Position numbers and translations under genes: made by a program. A DNA stretch of 64,000 nucleotides, taken from contig NZ_JAPSIB010000008.1 in assembly GCF_031179145.1 (NCBI RefSeq), positions 92,958-156,957 of the forward strand. The letters run 5' to 3'. The stretch comes from Brevibacterium sp. GTDB taxonomy: Bacteria; Actinomycetota; Actinomycetes; Actinomycetales; Brevibacteriaceae. Below are positions 17,255 to 26,241 of the stretch, in pieces. Below the pieces are notes generated by a model, which had not been told where the DNA came from, made no database searches, and saw nothing but the letters and a program-made list of their open reading frames with translations. The first letter of the stretch is position 1. Each line of letters starts with the position of its first letter.

Positions 17255-18253
17255 ATGCTTGAAGCCTCCACCAGAATCGCAGCCATAGTCCCCTGCCACA
17301 ATGAGGAGATCACGGTGGCGAAGGTGGTCCGTGACCTGCGAGCGGCGGTGCCGGGGATGACCGTCTACGTCTACGACAACTGCTCGAGCGACCAGACCGC
17401 CCAACGCGCCGCCGAGGCGGGGGCGATCGTCCGCCGGGAGGACACCCCTGGCAAGGGCAACGTCGTCAGGCGGGCGTTTGCCGATATCGAAGCCGACATC
17501 TACGTGATGATCGACGGTGACGACACGTATGAGGCCTCCCACCTTCCCGAGATGATCGAGACGCTGGTCTCCGGCCCCTACGATCATGTGCTCGGGGTGC
17601 GGCAGGACAACCAGGAGACCACGTCGTACCGGCCGGGGCATGAGCTCGGCAACCGGATGTTCAACCAGCTCACCGGGTGGCTCTTCGGCTCCGAGGTCTC
17701 GGACATGCTGTCGGGCTACCGGGTGTTCTCCCGCCGGTTCGTCAAGTCGTTCCCCGCGATCAGCCGGCAGTTCGAGATCGAGACCGAGTTGACTGTGCAC
17801 ATGATGGCGCTGCGGCTGCCCACCGCCGAGGTGCCCATCGACTTCCGCGACCGCCCCGACGGCAGCGAGTCCAAACTCTCGACCTTCCGTGACGGGTTCC
17901 GCATCCTCGGTCTCATCACCGCGCTCGTGCGTCACGAACGTCCCCGTCTGTTCTACGGTCTGCTGACGATCATCCTGGCCCTGGCCTCGCTGATCCTCGG
18001 GCTGCCCGTGGTCTGGGAGTTCTGGCAGACCGGGTTGGTGCCGCGCTTCCCGACGGCGATCCTGGCGACTGCGCTGATGGGTCTGGCGTTCCTGATGGGC
18101 AGTGTGGGTCTGACCCTGGATGGTCTGCGCAGGGCGCGTCGGGAGACGTCGCGCCTGTGCTACCTGGGACTGCCCGCCGTCAACACCGAGGCGGGTCAGC
18201 GGGACCTGGGGTCGCGACCTGAAGGTCGCCCATCGGGCTCGCACCTGGCTTGA
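17255..18253 (+). CDS. Family 2 glycosyltransferase, GtrB/DPM1-like
   Basis: A 332-residue membrane-bound transferase, probably making a polyprenyl-phosphate-linked sugar. The catalytic domain (about residues 8-230) shows VPCHNEE, YDNCSSDQT, the nucleotide/metal motif MIDGDDTYE, and a dolichol-phosphate-mannose-synthase-like MLSGYRVFSRRF. Two membrane helices follow (about residues 240-262 and 275-297). It is followed by a GtrA gene, the usual flippase-like partner of GtrB. The pair likely decorates the surface polymer whose genes follow on the opposite strand. Confidence 0.88.
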   Translation: MLEASTRIAAIVPCHNEEITVAKVVRDLRAAVPGMTVYVYDNCSSDQTAQRAAEAGAIVRREDTPGKGNVVRRAFADIEADIYVMIDGDDTYEASHLPEMIETLVSGPYDHVLGVRQDNQETTSYRPGHELGNRMFNQLTGWLFGSEVSDMLSGYRVFSRRFVKSFPAISRQFEIETELTVHMMALRLPTAEVPIDFRDRPDGSESKLSTFRDGFRILGLITALVRHERPRLFYGLLTIILALASLILGLPVVWEFWQTGLVPRFPTAILATALMGLAFLMGSVGLTLDGLRRARRETSRLCYLGLPAVNTEAGQRDLGSRPEGRPSGSHLA

Positions 18254-18344
18254 TGAGGACGGTCGTCCATTCGAGCCTGGTCTGGGACGGCTGCTCGCAG
18301 GCGTCGAGAGCCGGGTCATTCAGGAACTCCGAAACAGAGCCCAC

Positions 18345-18350
18345 TAGACT
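18345..18350 (+). promoter_or_regulatory. -10 box TAGACT before gtrA
   Basis: TAGACT fits the actinobacterial TANNNT consensus and ends 11 bases before the gtrA ATG, implying a very short or absent 5' leader. The same TAGACT lies 9 bases before metG. Confidence 0.5.
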
Positions 18351-18361
18351 GCGTAACCGTC

Positions 18362-18943
18362 ATGAATGAATCTCTTTCGGTCCGGTCGCGACGTCTCGCG
18401 GTGGAAGCCTTCAAGTTCCTCACGGTCGGCGGTCTGGGCTACGTCGTCGACGTCGGGCTCTCGAATCTCCTCGCCTACGGGCTCGGTCCGGTCCCCGCCC
18501 TGCTCGAGGGCAGCCCGATCAAAGCCAAGATCATCTCGACGATCGTGGCGATGATCGTCGTCTGGATCGGCAACAAACTGTGGACCTACAGCGATCGGAC
18601 CACCCACTCGAACCTCCGTGGGATCATGCTGTTCGTCCTGGTCAACCTGGCCGGCATGGTGCTCTCGGTGGTGCCGCTCGGAATCACCTGGTACCTGTTG
18701 GGCTGGCACGACCAGCTCAGCTACAACATCTCGACGAACGTCATCGGCATCGGCCTCGCCATGCTCTTCCGTTTCTACGCCTACCGGACGTGGGTGTTCA
18801 AGGAAGCCTCTCCCGCCGCCGAGGTGGTCGTGGAATTGGACGACCCCGCGCTCGCGGAGACTGCCGAACTGGACGACCCTCCGGTCGTCGAATTGGACGA
18901 CACTGCGGTCGCGAAGGCCGTCGACCCCGACTCGCGCCGCTGA
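18362..18943 (+). CDS. GtrA-family membrane protein
   Basis: A 193-residue protein with four predicted membrane helices over about residues 15-145 and the GtrA pattern FLTVGGLGYVVDVGLSN and RFYAYRTWVF. Members help move polyprenyl-linked sugars across the membrane. The last 40 residues are an acidic repeat built on ELDDP/ELDDT units and are not part of the family fold. The stop codon falls inside the first copy of a 29-bp palindromic repeat array. Confidence 0.88.
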   Translation: MNESLSVRSRRLAVEAFKFLTVGGLGYVVDVGLSNLLAYGLGPVPALLEGSPIKAKIISTIVAMIVVWIGNKLWTYSDRTTHSNLRGIMLFVLVNLAGMVLSVVPLGITWYLLGWHDQLSYNISTNVIGIGLAMLFRFYAYRTWVFKEASPAAEVVVELDDPALAETAELDDPPVVELDDTAVAKAVDPDSRR

Positions 18944-19022
18944 GCGGCGCCCACTCCCACAGGCGCCGCTGAGCGGCGCCCACTCCCACAGGCGCCGCTG
19001 AGCGAACCCGACTCGCGCCGCT
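18934..19022. repeat. 29-bp tandem array of GCGCCGCTGAGCGGCGC palindromes
   Basis: Two perfect 29-bp units (18934-18962 and 18963-18991), then two partial units at 18992 and 19014. Each full unit contains the self-complementary core GCGCCGCT-G-AGCGGCGC and the spacer CCACTCCCACAG. It lies between the convergent gtrA and polysialyltransferase-like genes, so the hairpins may end transcription from both sides. Confidence 0.85.
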
Positions 19023-19037
19023 GAGGGTTCGGTTCGT

Positions 19038-20363
19038 TCAGACCCGGGGAACGGGTAGTCCCAGCTCGCGAATCGTCCGGCCGCCCTTCCGCGCGGCCCT
19101 TCGCGCCAGGACGACGGGGTTCGCCCGCAGCCGTGCCGCTGGAGGAAGTCGCCCGGGAAGGTCGAGCTTCGTCAGCCGGCGGCGCTTGAAGTACCGCCGG
19201 ATGTCCTCCTCCGGCAGACCGTCGAGGAACCTCACAGCGGTCTCGCGCAGCGCCGGCAGCTGATCGGCACGCATGCAGTACGACACCGCATCGACCAGGT
19301 CCTGCAGGCTGTAGGCCCGGTGGTGCTTCTGGGCATCGGCGGAGAAGAGGTGATCGCAGATCGTCACGGGGATCCGGTTGCTGTTCTCGTATGGGGTGAA
19401 GTTCTCCAGCGCATGCTCGGTTCCGGCCGCGATCACTCGCGACCCGAACAGGCTGTGGGCGGTGGCCAGACCGGTCGAGAAGCACCCGGCCACAGTGGCC
19501 GGACGGAGACGGGCGATGCACACCTCGACGGGGACATCGCCGGGAAGCAGGTGGAACTCGATGCCCCGGTCCGCTGCCAGGTGAGCCAGGATGCTGCTCA
19601 CCGACGCCGAGGCGGCTGGATGCGGTTTGAAGTAGACGGACGAATGCGCGGCGGCATCCTCAAGCAGGCGGGAATAGATCTCCACTTCCTCCTCTACGGA
19701 GAACAGCCCGATGTCGGAGAGGTACTGTCCGATGATCACGGTCGCCTCTCTGTCCTCTGCGAGCGCCTCGGCGGGCAGCTGCGCTTCGACCACGGACAGG
19801 GTGTCGCGCAGCGCTTGGCGATCGACCACCGTCGCTTCCACCCCGTATTCGCTGAGCAGTCGGGGAGTGAGACCCGGAACGAGATCCATGGTGTACAGGG
19901 CGCTCAGGCGCTGCCGGACCCGCGACTCGACGCGATTGCGGGTGGGGCCGTAGCTCATCAGTCCATCGGAGTGCACCCTCACCTCGGCGCGGGAGAACAC
20001 GCGAGCCAGCGCCAGTGCCGGGTGGGCCTGAAGGGATTCGACGTAGAGCTGGAGGTCGGCATTGTCCACGCCCCAGGCGCGGGAGAAGAACCGGGTCCAG
20101 ACCGGGATGTCGGAATCGCGAGGGCCCCACTGAGCGGGGTGATAGGGATGAAGCCACTCGTTGAGGTCGATTCTGCGGTCGAAGACGTCGAGCAGGGGCG
20201 CTGCGAACGGAGAATCCGAGAACGACGGGCCCACCTCGTTGATGATGCGATTGTCGCTGATGAGGAGGATGCGCTCCTCGGCATCCTCGATGAGACCGGA
20301 ATCGATCGCCGCATGGAGGTTGACGAGCTGGAGCAGTGAGGAGACTTCGAACAGCTGTTTCAT
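19038..20363 (-). CDS. Polysialyltransferase-family glycosyltransferase
   Basis: A 441-residue protein resembling bacterial capsule polysialyl- or polyglycosyltransferases. It carries the VYFKPHPAA motif (the HP dipeptide contributes to the CMP-sugar site in such enzymes), followed by GCFSTGLATAHSLFG. It starts at 20363, where ATGA overlaps the stop of the upstream glycosyltransferase; a longer in-frame start at 20480 lies inside that neighbour. It is last of the nonulosonate gene set and is inferred to add CMP-activated nonulosonate, or another sugar, to the surface polymer. Confidence 0.7.
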   Translation of the reverse strand: MKQLFEVSSLLQLVNLHAAIDSGLIEDAEERILLISDNRIINEVGPSFSDSPFAAPLLDVFDRRIDLNEWLHPYHPAQWGPRDSDIPVWTRFFSRAWGVDNADLQLYVESLQAHPALALARVFSRAEVRVHSDGLMSYGPTRNRVESRVRQRLSALYTMDLVPGLTPRLLSEYGVEATVVDRQALRDTLSVVEAQLPAEALAEDREATVIIGQYLSDIGLFSVEEEVEIYSRLLEDAAAHSSVYFKPHPAASASVSSILAHLAADRGIEFHLLPGDVPVEVCIARLRPATVAGCFSTGLATAHSLFGSRVIAAGTEHALENFTPYENSNRIPVTICDHLFSADAQKHHRAYSLQDLVDAVSYCMRADQLPALRETAVRFLDGLPEEDIRRYFKRRRLTKLDLPGRLPPAARLRANPVVLARRAARKGGRTIRELGLPVPRV

Positions 20364-21379
20364 GACGTCCTTCCGTCCGATCCTGCGACCAGTTGCTTGC
20401 GGTGCCTGAGGGTCCGCCGGATGATCGGAGCGAGGCGGCGGCGGCGCTCGGGTTTCATCGACGCGAGGATCGCGGTCCAATCGTCTTCCGGAAGCTTCGC
20501 CGCGGCGCGGGCGGTGCGGTCGATCAGCTCATGCTGGATCTCCCGGGTCATCTCGGACTTCCGCTGCAGGTGGATGTCCGCCAGCGCCATGAGGTTGTGC
20601 CCGGCCTTGATCGTGAAATCACGGAACTCCTCCCGGTCGAGGGTCTGCTCGATCGAGGCCTGGCAGCTGTCGATGAAGCAGAGCTGGCGTTCGTCATAGA
20701 CCGCGGTGATCGAGGTGGGGACGTTCCTTCGATAGACCGGCCCCGGAGAGTCGACGACGGCGAACGTCTCGGCTTCGAGGAACACTCGCCAGTTCCATTC
20801 CCGGTCCTCGGCCGACAGCAGGGACTCATCGAATGCGAGGATCCCGGACTCCCACAGCTCGCGTCGGTAGAGACCGGCGAAGGCGTTGGGGAAGTCGACC
20901 ATGGTCGCTGCGAACCCGTCGACGATGAAGTCCTTGGTGTTCAGGGCTCTCGCACGGAGTGAGACGGGCGCGGTCATCAGCTTCCGGGTCTTCCCGGTGG
21001 CGCGGATAACATCGGTGCGGACGAAGTCGACCCCCAGTGTTTCGATCGCGTCGAGCATCACCCGCAGGTGGCCGTCGGCGAACCAGTCATCGCTGTCGAT
21101 GAAGGTGATGTGACGACCGGTGGATGCCGACATTCCGGAGTTGCGAGCCGCGGGCAGCCCGCCCGGCTTCGGTTTGCGGATCATCTGCATCCCAGGGAAC
21201 TCGGGGCGGCGCGATTCGACGATCTCGGCGGTCGAATCCGTTGAGCCGTCGTCGACGACGATGACTTCGAGCTCGTCGGCGGACAGTCCCTGGTGGCGCA
21301 GGCAGGTGAGCGTGTCGGCGATGTAGAGCTCGGCATTCAGGGCCGGGATGATCACACTGACGGCGGGGGGTGAAGTCAT
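20360..21379 (-). CDS. Family 2 glycosyltransferase
   Basis: A 339-residue GT-A fold transferase. The family motifs VSVIIPALNAELYI, VVDDGSTDST and the metal-binding FIDSDDWF are at about residues 6-100. The C-terminal 200 residues are helical, with a basic tail. The start at 21379 is chosen over the open frame to 21475 because GAGG precedes it and the frame upstream lies in the neighbouring gene. The sugar donor is unknown. It is co-transcribed with the genes on both sides. Confidence 0.85.
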   Translation of the reverse strand: MTSPPAVSVIIPALNAELYIADTLTCLRHQGLSADELEVIVVDDGSTDSTAEIVESRRPEFPGMQMIRKPKPGGLPAARNSGMSASTGRHITFIDSDDWFADGHLRVMLDAIETLGVDFVRTDVIRATGKTRKLMTAPVSLRARALNTKDFIVDGFAATMVDFPNAFAGLYRRELWESGILAFDESLLSAEDREWNWRVFLEAETFAVVDSPGPVYRRNVPTSITAVYDERQLCFIDSCQASIEQTLDREEFRDFTIKAGHNLMALADIHLQRKSEMTREIQHELIDRTARAAAKLPEDDWTAILASMKPERRRRLAPIIRRTLRHRKQLVAGSDGRTS

Positions 21380-21389
21380 GGAAGCCTCG

Positions 21390-22721
21390 TCATTGGTCGT
21401 GGGCGTGCGGTGGGATCGCGCTGGCAACGTGCGGCGGGATTGCGCTGTCGACGTGCGGTGGGACTCGGCGGTCAACGAGCGGGGCGGCGCTGCCGGCTGA
21501 TGGGCGCGGCCGTCCGTAGCGCACCCGGCGGTAGGCCCGGACGACGAACTCGGGGGACACGGTGCGCAGTTCGGCGCGCGCGAGCATCCGCTTCTGCTTC
21601 CACAGAGCCCGGCGCATGTCGGGCAGCTGCCCCTGCCTGGCGCGCAGGCCGAGCAGACCCAACCGGCGTCGGAGGTGCCCGTCGAGGGGATGGAAGTAGT
21701 TCGCCGACAGCCACTCGGTGGTGGGGAAGGGGATCCGACCGGCGGCCACCTCGGCGAGGCTGGCCGTCGCGCCGGAATCGGCGAAGACCTCGTTGAGCAG
21801 CTCGGGCTCGAACCCGAAGTCCGAGATGAGCGCGGTCGGGATCCCGCGGTCGATCGATTCGAGTGCTGCGGTCGAGGACACGGTCACCAGCGCCGAGGTG
21901 GGGGTGAGGAAGTCGCTCATCGGCCCGTATCCGAGTTCCAGACGGTCACTGCCGGGCACTCGCGCCGCCCGCAGCTCGTCGAGGATCTCGTGATACGGGT
22001 GCTGCTCGTGGTGCGTCTCCTGCTCACCCGGGCGGGACCGGACCTTGATGATCGTGCGCGAACCGGGGTGGGCGGCGGCGAACCGGGCGAGGGCGCCGAC
22101 GATGGCGGTGCGATCGAGGCGGTCGGCGGGCACCTTGGCCTGTGTGGCGAAGACGAGCGTCTCAGGGACAGCGGAGCCGGTGCGGATCGGGGCCGGGATT
22201 CCCACCGACCTCAGCATCGGCAGCCGCCCGAGGATGACCTCGGTGGGGACTTCGACTCGGGCGCTGACCCGTTCGTACTCGGAGACCTCGAACTGGGAGT
22301 GGGCGATGAAGGCATCGCCGAGGCGGCGGTAGCGCATCCCCTTCTGCCGGGCGGGCAGTCCCATCCCCGGAAGCCCGGAGACGAGGGCCGGCCGCGGGGA
22401 GAGGGCGTGCGCGCTGGCGAAGACCTGGGCGACGACGGGCCCGGTGGCGGCGGCGAGCACGATATCGGGACGCAGCGATGCCACGGTGGCGGCCACCTCG
22501 GCGCGGGTGATGGTCTCGATCTCGCGCGATGCCCACGGTGTCCCGGCCACCGCGTGTCTGATCTGCTCGGGGGTCGGCAGGATCGGGTTGTCGATGAGGA
22601 AGACGTGGGCGTCGACGCCGGGCAGGGTGCTCAGCAGAGCGCAGGCCCATTTCAGGTAGGACTCGCTGTCGGAGATCGAGACGATCCGCAGCGTCTCCGG
22701 ATAGTGGTTCGCAGTGCTCAT
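21390..22721 (-). CDS. Putative GT-B glycosyltransferase of the nonulosonate locus
   Basis: 443 residues. I do not place it in a named CAZy family. The layout is GT-B-like: an N-terminal half with SISDSESYLKWACALLSTLP and a C-terminal half with TSALVTVSSTAALESIDRGI, the latter resembling the acceptor/donor region of capsule glycosyltransferases. The gene sits between two glycosyltransferase genes with overlaps of 1 base and a gap of 10 bases. The last 25 residues are a repeat of the type SAIPPHV, encoded by a 24-bp tandem duplication. Confidence 0.6.
   Translation of the reverse strand: MSTANHYPETLRIVSISDSESYLKWACALLSTLPGVDAHVFLIDNPILPTPEQIRHAVAGTPWASREIETITRAEVAATVASLRPDIVLAAATGPVVAQVFASAHALSPRPALVSGLPGMGLPARQKGMRYRRLGDAFIAHSQFEVSEYERVSARVEVPTEVILGRLPMLRSVGIPAPIRTGSAVPETLVFATQAKVPADRLDRTAIVGALARFAAAHPGSRTIIKVRSRPGEQETHHEQHPYHEILDELRAARVPGSDRLELGYGPMSDFLTPTSALVTVSSTAALESIDRGIPTALISDFGFEPELLNEVFADSGATASLAEVAAGRIPFPTTEWLSANYFHPLDGHLRRRLGLLGLRARQGQLPDMRRALWKQKRMLARAELRTVSPEFVVRAYRRVRYGRPRPSAGSAAPLVDRRVPPHVDSAIPPHVASAIPPHAHDQ
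21405..21476. repeat. 24-bp in-frame tandem repeat at a gene's 3' end
   Basis: Three units starting at 21405, 21429 and 21453 (GTGCGG-YGGGA...) encode an eight-residue repeat (PPHVxSAI) at the C-terminus of the glycosyltransferase-like protein. Confidence 0.8.
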
Positions 22722-23767
22722 CAGCTCGCGGCGGCCTTCAGCGTCTGGGAGTTCAGGGACGTTCGGAGACTATCCGGTGCGGCTCCGGTCCACCAGTCGG
22801 CGGGGATCTCGGTGACGTCGATGGTGACATCGGGATTGAGCACGGTCAAGGACACGACGGCGGTGCTCGGCAGGCTGCGGATGGTCGATTCCGCGGGCAG
22901 ATTGACCAGACGCAGTTCGATCGGCAGTCCGACGTGTTTGATCCTCACTCGGGGGTCGGTTCCGAGTGCGGACAGGAACTCATCGGTCTCCCGCCGGTGT
23001 GGGTAGTAGGTGATCGGCCCCAGGTCGATGATGGCCTCCAGCCACTCCCGGTACCTGGCCTCGGAGATCAGCCCATCCGCGGCTAGAGAGGAGCCGATGA
23101 CCGGGTTGTCCCTGGGGTGGCTGCCACCGGTCGGCAGCGTCTGCAGGAAGTCGAAGCGATGGGTCGCGATGCCGGCCCCGGTGGCGGTGAACGCCGCGGC
23201 GAGGGCGTCGGGGACCGGCAGCGCGGTGTGCCAACTCAGACGCCCCGATGCCGCGAGGCCGCGGAGCCGGTCGGCGACGTAGGCGGCGATGATCCTGCGG
23301 GAGGGTTTGAGGGTCTGCCGGGCGCGGATCAGGGGGCCGCCCGGCGACGACAGGATGTCGATGGTCGAGTACGTCGCCAGCCCGTCGTCGAGGATGACCA
23401 CCTCGGGCAGGCGCCGTTCCAGGTAGGCCAGGGACAGCGCCTTGTGCATCTGCCCGGAACAGGGATCGCCGAGGTAGATGCGCTCAGGCGGTCGGTCGCG
23501 CAGGATGCGGTGCTTGGCACCTTCCCGCTCGACCCGGACGTTGTCCGGCAGCCAGCCGAGGTCGAAGGCATCGAGGAAGGAGGTCATTCCCTTCGCCTGG
23601 GAGCGCGCGACGATGAGCAGCTCTCCCAGCCCGGCCGGTGCCGCAGCCCGGCGCTGTCCCTCACCTGTCGCCCGTGCCGGGGAGATCGCGGAGGTGTGGG
23701 CTTCGAGGGCGGAGAGGAACTGCAGTGGGGACTCGACGAAGGCGACGGAGTAGGAGGGAGAGTTCAT
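22721..23767 (-). CDS. Sialyltransferase-like protein (GT52-like)
   Basis: 348 residues. Features reminiscent of GT52-type bacterial sialyltransferases are an early VAFVESPLQFLSALEA, the central VVILDDGLATY, and ITYYPHRRETDEF, which corresponds to the YYPHPRE-like motif near the CMP site. Its stop overlaps the following start by one base (TGATG). It lies directly downstream of the NeuB-like gene, supporting a role in transferring the nonulosonate to the polymer. Function is inferred from motifs and neighbours. Confidence 0.6.
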   Translation of the reverse strand: MNSPSYSVAFVESPLQFLSALEAHTSAISPARATGEGQRRAAAPAGLGELLIVARSQAKGMTSFLDAFDLGWLPDNVRVEREGAKHRILRDRPPERIYLGDPCSGQMHKALSLAYLERRLPEVVILDDGLATYSTIDILSSPGGPLIRARQTLKPSRRIIAAYVADRLRGLAASGRLSWHTALPVPDALAAAFTATGAGIATHRFDFLQTLPTGGSHPRDNPVIGSSLAADGLISEARYREWLEAIIDLGPITYYPHRRETDEFLSALGTDPRVRIKHVGLPIELRLVNLPAESTIRSLPSTAVVSLTVLNPDVTIDVTEIPADWWTGAAPDSLRTSLNSQTLKAAAS

Positions 23768-23896
23768 TCTGACGTGGTCACGGATTCCTTCGGTGCTGGT
23801 CGTACGCTGATGTGAGGCCGATGCAGGAGGAACCGCCCCACCACCTCGGCGAGGTGATCGGGCAGTTCGGGCTCCTGGCGGGTACTGGCCGGTGTC
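23768..23896. other. Intergenic gap with CCTCGGCGAGG palindrome
   Basis: The 129 bases between neuB and the sialyltransferase-like gene hold another copy of the perfect palindrome CCTCGGCGAGG (23844-23854). No further gene is seen. Confidence 0.5.
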
Positions 23897-24784
23897 TCAG
23901 ACGGAGACTTTGCGCAGGGAATCGATCTTCGACTCCTCACCGGGCATGACGCGCTTGATGCCGTCCCCCTGGGCGACTTCGAGCACGCGCACACCCTTGA
24001 CCAGCGAGGTGAACTCGCGCGGTTCCATCGAAGCGGACTGGTCCGAACCCCACATCGAGGAGTCGAGGGTGATGTGGCGCTCGATCGTCGCAGCACCGAG
24101 GGCGGCGGCCGCGAAGGAGATCTCGAGGCCGAGCTCGTGGCCGGAGTAGCCGACAGGCACCTCGTAGCGCCGACGCATCGCGGGGATGGCGGCGAGGTTG
24201 ACCTCTTCGGGAGGCAGCGGGTAGGTCGAGGTGGCGTGCATGAGGACGAGCTTGTCACGGTCGAATACCTCGACCGCGGCATCGAGGGTGGCCCAATCGG
24301 ACATGCCCGACGAGCACAGGACCGGCTTGCTTGTGTCCGCGATCGCCCGCAGGAGCTCGAAGTCGGTCAGTGAGGCGGAGGCAACCTTGTAGGTCAGGGC
24401 GTCGAACTCGGTCTCGAGGAATTCGACCGAATCAACGTCCCACGGGGAGGCGAACCACTGCAGGCCGATCTCCTTGGCGTACCGGTCGATCTCGGTGTAT
24501 TCGTCCTTGCCGAACTCCACCCGGTATTTGTACTCGAGGTAGGTCATCTCGCCCCACGGGGTGGAGCGCATCTTCGACTTCTGGTGTTCGGGCACGGCGA
24601 CGTCGGGGTTGCGCTTCTGGAACTTCACGGCCTGGGCGCCGGCGGTGACGGCGACATCCATGAGCTGCTTGGCGATCTCCACGTCACCGTTGTGGTTGAT
24701 GCCGATCTCGCCGATCATGTACACGGGCTGGCCGTCACCGATGAGGTGATCTCCGATGGCCACGGGAGCGAGCTGATCAGTCAT
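23897..24784 (-). CDS. neuB: NeuB-like nonulosonate synthase without SAF domain
   Basis: This enzyme condenses phosphoenolpyruvate with a six-carbon sugar (ManNAc, mannose 6-phosphate or a relative) to form a nine-carbon nonulosonic acid. The TIM-barrel motifs are intact: the catalytic GEIGINHNGD, FASPWD, LCSSGMS, HATSTYPLPPEEVNL and GYSGHELG. At 295 residues it lacks the C-terminal SAF (antifreeze-like) domain of about 60 residues that normally closes over the partner subunit's active site. It is followed by transferases and preceded 119 bases upstream by the activating enzyme NeuA. No NeuC epimerase is nearby. Confidence 0.9.
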   Translation of the reverse strand: MTDQLAPVAIGDHLIGDGQPVYMIGEIGINHNGDVEIAKQLMDVAVTAGAQAVKFQKRNPDVAVPEHQKSKMRSTPWGEMTYLEYKYRVEFGKDEYTEIDRYAKEIGLQWFASPWDVDSVEFLETEFDALTYKVASASLTDFELLRAIADTSKPVLCSSGMSDWATLDAAVEVFDRDKLVLMHATSTYPLPPEEVNLAAIPAMRRRYEVPVGYSGHELGLEISFAAAALGAATIERHITLDSSMWGSDQSASMEPREFTSLVKGVRVLEVAQGDGIKRVMPGEESKIDSLRKVSV

Positions 24785-24903
24785 GGAACCTGCTTTCGAA
24801 GTTGGATGGTGCTGGTTGGACGGTGCTGGTTGGTGGATTGCGTTCAGTGTGGTGGGGCCGGTCGATCAGGGCTGAGAGTCTGACTGACAGGCACCATGGC
24901 TTC

Positions 24904-26241
24904 TCAGCGCTGCGCGTGCGCCAGGGCCGGCTCCCGGTGAACGGGATGGGGAACGTATGAGGTTGTCTCCGGCGCTTCGCCTGCTTGAGGTTCCGCCGGT
25001 GCCTGGGCAGCCTGCTCCCGGTTCGCGGACCCTGCCTGCACGGGCTCGGCCCGGACCGGGATCAGATCGCAGACCTCCCGGACCGCGCCGCGTCCGCCCG
25101 GCCGATCGAGCACGACTCGGGCAGCCGCCCGCACCTTGGGGTGGGCGTCGGCGACGGCGATGGGCCAGCCGACGACGTCGAAGGCTTCGAGGTCGTTGAT
25201 GTCATTGCCGACGTAGGCCACGCGGGACGCGTCAAGACCGTTGCGGTCGATCCACGCACGCAGGACCTGACCTTTATTGTCGACGCCTTGGGTTACTTCT
25301 ACGTGAAGTTTCTCCGCCCTGCGGGTGACGACTGGATTGCGTTCTTTCGACAGGATCATCACCGGCACTCCGGCCTTCACCAGTCGGGAGACACCCATGC
25401 CGTCACCGCGGTGGACGCGGACCTGCTCATTGCCGTCCTCGTCGACATAGGCACCGTCGTCGGTGTGGACGCCGTCGAAGTCGGTGACGAGTGCGTCGAC
25501 GTCGATGATCTCCGCCGTCTCCTGCGTTGAGGCGATCGCCCGGACCAGGGTCAGGTCAGACATGTCGTCGATCTCGCGGGCATGCTCGGGCGGGACCTCC
25601 TCGATCGCGATCCGACCGAAGAACCGGTGCTCGTGGAGGAGCAGGCCATCGGTGCGCATGACGTAGAAGGCGCCGGTTTCGTTGAAGTGCTGCGCCCGGT
25701 CCTGGCGGCGGGGACGGAACGAGGCGTCGTGGCCGACAGCCACGGCATGCCCCTCGGCGTCGAGGCGCCAGAGGAAGGAATGGTCCTCGACCGCGGAGAA
25801 CACGACGTCGGCAAGACCTGAGGACACGGTGCGCACCGCATTGTCGATCGACGCGGAGTCGATGAAGGGGGAGGTGCACTGGAGGAACACGGTGGTGTCG
25901 AAGCGCTCGTCAAGGCTGCCGAGGGTGTGGATCAGCGCCGACTCACTCGTCGCCAGGTCTCCGGCGATGTCGGCGGGACGGTGGGACACCTCGGCGCCGG
26001 CCCGGATGGCCTCGGCGGCGATGTCCTCGTGATCAGTCGATACGATCACCCGGTCGATGCTCGGGGTGGCCCTGGCGGCGTGGACGGCGCGGGCGAGGAG
26101 CGAGGTCCCGGCGACCTTCTGCAGGTTCTTCAGGGGGATGCCCTTGGAGCCGCCGCGGGCCGGGATGATCGCCACCGTGCGGTGCGGCCTGTCCGTCGTC
26201 GCCGGAGGGTCGGGGAGATTCGTCGTCGTTTCTGCAATCAC
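24904..26241 (-). CDS. neuA: CMP-nonulosonate synthetase fused to HAD phosphatase
   Basis: A 445-residue two-domain protein. The N-terminal domain (about residues 20-235) is an acylneuraminate cytidylyltransferase with the CTP-binding IIPARGGSKGIPLKNL, FLQCTSPF and NETGAFYVM. The C-terminal domain (about residues 248-400) is a KDO8P-phosphatase-type HAD domain with the nucleophile motif DFDGVHTDDG (Asp254, Asp256) and YVGNDINDLEAF. A disordered tail follows. It would dephosphorylate a nonulosonate 9-phosphate and then activate it with CTP. The GTG start at 26241 is preceded by TAGCGT, so the transcript is probably leaderless. Confidence 0.9.
   Translation of the reverse strand: MIAETTTNLPDPPATTDRPHRTVAIIPARGGSKGIPLKNLQKVAGTSLLARAVHAARATPSIDRVIVSTDHEDIAAEAIRAGAEVSHRPADIAGDLATSESALIHTLGSLDERFDTTVFLQCTSPFIDSASIDNAVRTVSSGLADVVFSAVEDHSFLWRLDAEGHAVAVGHDASFRPRRQDRAQHFNETGAFYVMRTDGLLLHEHRFFGRIAIEEVPPEHAREIDDMSDLTLVRAIASTQETAEIIDVDALVTDFDGVHTDDGAYVDEDGNEQVRVHRGDGMGVSRLVKAGVPVMILSKERNPVVTRRAEKLHVEVTQGVDNKGQVLRAWIDRNGLDASRVAYVGNDINDLEAFDVVGWPIAVADAHPKVRAAARVVLDRPGGRGAVREVCDLIPVRAEPVQAGSANREQAAQAPAEPQAGEAPETTSYVPHPVHREPALAHAQR

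Noticed and set aside
18934..19022. Regular repeats considered as a CRISPR array
   Set aside because: Units are strictly tandem with no variable spacers; no cas genes are in the window.
19038..20480. Longer start at 20480 for the polysialyltransferase-like gene
   Set aside because: The extra N-terminus is read from inside the upstream glycosyltransferase; the ATGA overlap at 20360-20363 is the normal coupled start.
23764..24282. 172-codon minus-strand frame over neuB
   Set aside because: An alternate frame of the NeuB gene with Ser/Arg/Pro-rich translation.
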